64,000 nucleotides of DNA from CATOSP01 sp965237775 (GTDB lineage Bacteria; Chloroflexota; Dehalococcoidia; Lucifugimonadales; UBA3495). The position numbers were made by a program, and so were the translations under genes. The first letter of the stretch is position 1, and each line of letters opens with the position of its first letter. Of this stretch, positions 62,567 to 64,000 are shown piece by piece. Location of the stretch: positions 1,054,001-1,118,000 of the forward strand of contig OZ250155.1 of NCBI GenBank assembly GCA_965237775.1, in the 5' to 3' direction. The notes below the pieces were generated by a model. It was given only the letters and a program-made list of their open reading frames with translations. It did not search any database and was not told the DNA's origin.

Positions 62567-63598
62567 GGTAACAGCAACATCAGGTACGAGGAGAATGCCA
62601 GCGGCGCGGTAGAGACCTACAGGGCCTCGGGTCCTGAGTCGGCCAATGCAATATGGTCGCTGTCGGGAGACGACGCCGCCTACTTCATGATCAGCGGCGG
62701 GATGCTCACCTTCAGTAGCTCGCCCGACTACGAGAACCCGACCGACATGGGCATGGACAACACGTACATGGTAACCATCATGGCCGATGACGGGACCTAC
62801 ATGGCAATGCGGAACGTCACCGTCACGGTCACGAACGAGGACGAGGACGGCGCGGTAACCCTGAACCTGGGGCAACCTGTAGCCGGCACCGCGATAACGG
62901 CCAGCCTTACCGACCCCGACTCCCCGGACGGCATAACCGACGTCACCTGGCAGTGGGCCAGTTCCGCTACCGCCGACGGGACCTTCGCAACCATCACGGG
63001 CGCCACGAACGCCGCCTACACCCCGGTGGAGGCCGACGTTGGCATGTACCTGCGGGCCACGGCCAGCTACACCGACGGCCACGGCTCCGGCAAGATGAAG
63101 ATGGCCGTGTCGGACAACATGGTGATTATGGCAAGCACAAACAACGCCCCGGCGTTCCCCGACACTGAGGACGGCACGAGGGAAGTGGCGGAGAACACAG
63201 CCGCCGATGCACCCGTGGGCAGCCCGGTAACGGCCAACGACGCCGACGGCGACACCCTGACCTACACGCTGGGCGGCACGGACGCGGCCTTGTTCGCCAT
63301 CGACGGCGCGACGGGCCAGATCACGGTCGGCGCCGGGACGGTGCTGGACTACGAGACGAGGACCACCTACATGGTCACCGTCACGGCCACCGACGCCGCC
63401 GACGACGACACAATCACGGTGACCATAACCGTCACCGACAAGAGCCTGGGGACCTTGGGCGACACCTATGACGCCGACCATAACGAGGAGATCAGCAAGA
63501 GCGAGGCCCTCGCCGCTGTGCGTGCTTACTTCAGGCGCCAGATTACCAAGGATGATGCGATAGGGATCATAGCGCTCTATTTCGCCAGCCGCTCCTAA
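62567..63598 (+). pseudogene. Cadherin-type secreted protein, 5' end replaced by IS607 A2
   Basis: Open from the A2 GG: GNSNIRYEENASGAVETYRA, then WSLSGDD, GGMLTFSSSPDYENP (second-type module), TASLTDPDSPDGITDVTWQW (Ig-like), TLTYTLGGTDAALFAIDGAT (first-type module) and the C-terminal module LGDTYDADHNEEISKSEAL, AAVRAYF, AIGIIALYFASRS. Same architecture as the giant protein, ~343 codons left, no signal peptide. Likely not secreted or expressed unless from an IS promoter. Confidence 0.8.
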
Positions 63599-63654
63599 TT
63601 CCGGTTGGGACATGAGGGCGTAGGGCGTTGAACGAAAGAGGAGGAGGAAGCTTG

Positions 63655-64000
63655 GTGAGAAAAGCGTTGACATTGTTGGTGGTCGTTGCCGTTCTGGGTG
63701 CAGCTTTGGGAGTGGTATGGGTGGCGAGGCCGAGCCTCGTGGACGCGCAGCAGGAGCCCACTGCCACCAGGTCCTTCTCCTCAATGACAGTGGACGCTGG
63801 CGGTCAGTTGACGGTAACCATGACCGCCAGCAACTTCGGAGGCTTCGGCCAGATCGTGGAAACACTGCCCGACGGGTTTACCTATGTGTCAAGCAGTTTG
63901 TGCGACGAGGCCGGGAAAGACCCGTGCGGCGCTGCGGGGCCGGCTGGTGACGGAATGATCGTCACCTTTACCCTGCTGGCGGGGTTGGATAACAACTTCA
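63655..64000 (+). CDS. Exported protein, 5' part (runs off the window)
   Basis: A GTG start with a strong AGGAGGAGG upstream. The signal peptide is RKALTLLVVVAVLGAALGVV, cleaved near VDAQQ. The mature part begins TATRSFSSMTVDAGGQLTVT, then NFGGFGQIVETLPDGFTYVS, typical of surface proteins with DUF11-like or cohesin-like beta domains. It follows the truncated cadherin gene by 56 bp in the same direction; the two may form a surface-protein cluster. Incomplete, so the function cannot be set. Confidence 0.7.
   Translation, partial: MRKALTLLVVVAVLGAALGVVWVARPSLVDAQQEPTATRSFSSMTVDAGGQLTVTMTASNFGGFGQIVETLPDGFTYVSSSLCDEAGKDPCGAAGPAGDGMIVTFTLLAGLDNNF

Larger units (their letters stand above)
60786..62568 (+). 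mobile_element. IS607-type element, lineage A, copy A2
   Basis: Right end GTATCGG (62568) joins a cadherin reading frame; the left end lies near GG 60786 (exact base uncertain), in a Uma2 fragment. The flanks come from different genes. Confidence 0.78.

Noticed and set aside
1..64000. CRISPR array
   Set aside because: No regularly spaced direct repeats. The hairpin units are dispersed singly and have no spacers between adjacent copies.

Overview
The window is GC-rich, gene-poor and saturated with mobile DNA. It is most likely from a Chloroflexota (SAR202/Dehalococcoidia-like) bacterium. That placement is inference from gene content: Uma2 proteins, a DUF5679 zinc ribbon, giant secreted cadherin proteins with a dockerin-like tail, and IS607 expansion. 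No rRNA gene or intact tRNA is present to confirm it.

Layout. 0-2 kb: an RRM protein and a DEAD-box RNA helicase. 2-5 kb: relics of an integrated element (IS3 relic, broken tyrosine integrase, 3' half of tRNA-Arg(UCU), structured non-coding DNA, HNH nuclease, DUF5679 protein, broken superinfection-immunity gene, XRE regulator). 5.1-12.0 kb: two same-orientation IS1380 copies enclosing an IS21 relic and a three-gene minus-strand operon (alpha/beta hydrolase, beta-propeller lactonase, HSL-type esterase), a composite-transposon-like arrangement. 12.1-12.8 kb: a HigB/HigA-like toxin-antitoxin pair. 12.8-20.7 kb: two tandem IS630 copies, an IS5 copy, and two IS607-type elements of different lineages (A1, B1). 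21-26.3 kb: a plasmid/phage-type D5-like helicase, a decayed ISNCY copy and a zinc-ribbon/HTH protein. 26.4-36 kb: a third IS607 lineage (C1, fragment C3), a DUF433/DUF5615 toxin-antitoxin pair cut by C1, a Uma2 nuclease, serine-recombinase relics, ISAs1 and IS66 relics. 36-40 kb: a SNF2 helicase plus SWIM zinc-finger operon. 40-46.6 kb: IS701 relic, a META-domain gene split by IS607 copy B2, IS5 relics, a second Uma2, a cadherin-tail fragment, a 155-bp MITE and an IS982 relic. 46.6-57.6 kb: one minus-strand gene for a ~3655-residue secreted cadherin-repeat protein. 58-64 kb: IS607 copies C2 and A2, an IS66-ended MITE, a Uma2 fragment, a 5'-truncated cadherin gene and the start of another exported protein.

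The most interesting patterns run across the window. (1) A ~24-nt unit (AGCCTG plus a short hairpin, usually with a GNRA-type tetraloop) occurs at seven places. Six are inside transposase reading frames, with paired substitutions that keep the stem. (2) Three IS607 lineages, each in two or more copies, carry three differently built TnpB proteins and end at GG dinucleotides; removing B2 at its GG restores a host reading frame. (3) A conserved EF-hand/dockerin-like C-terminal module ends three different surface proteins. Apart from the helicase, hydrolase, SNF2/SWIM and cadherin genes, most reading frames are decaying.
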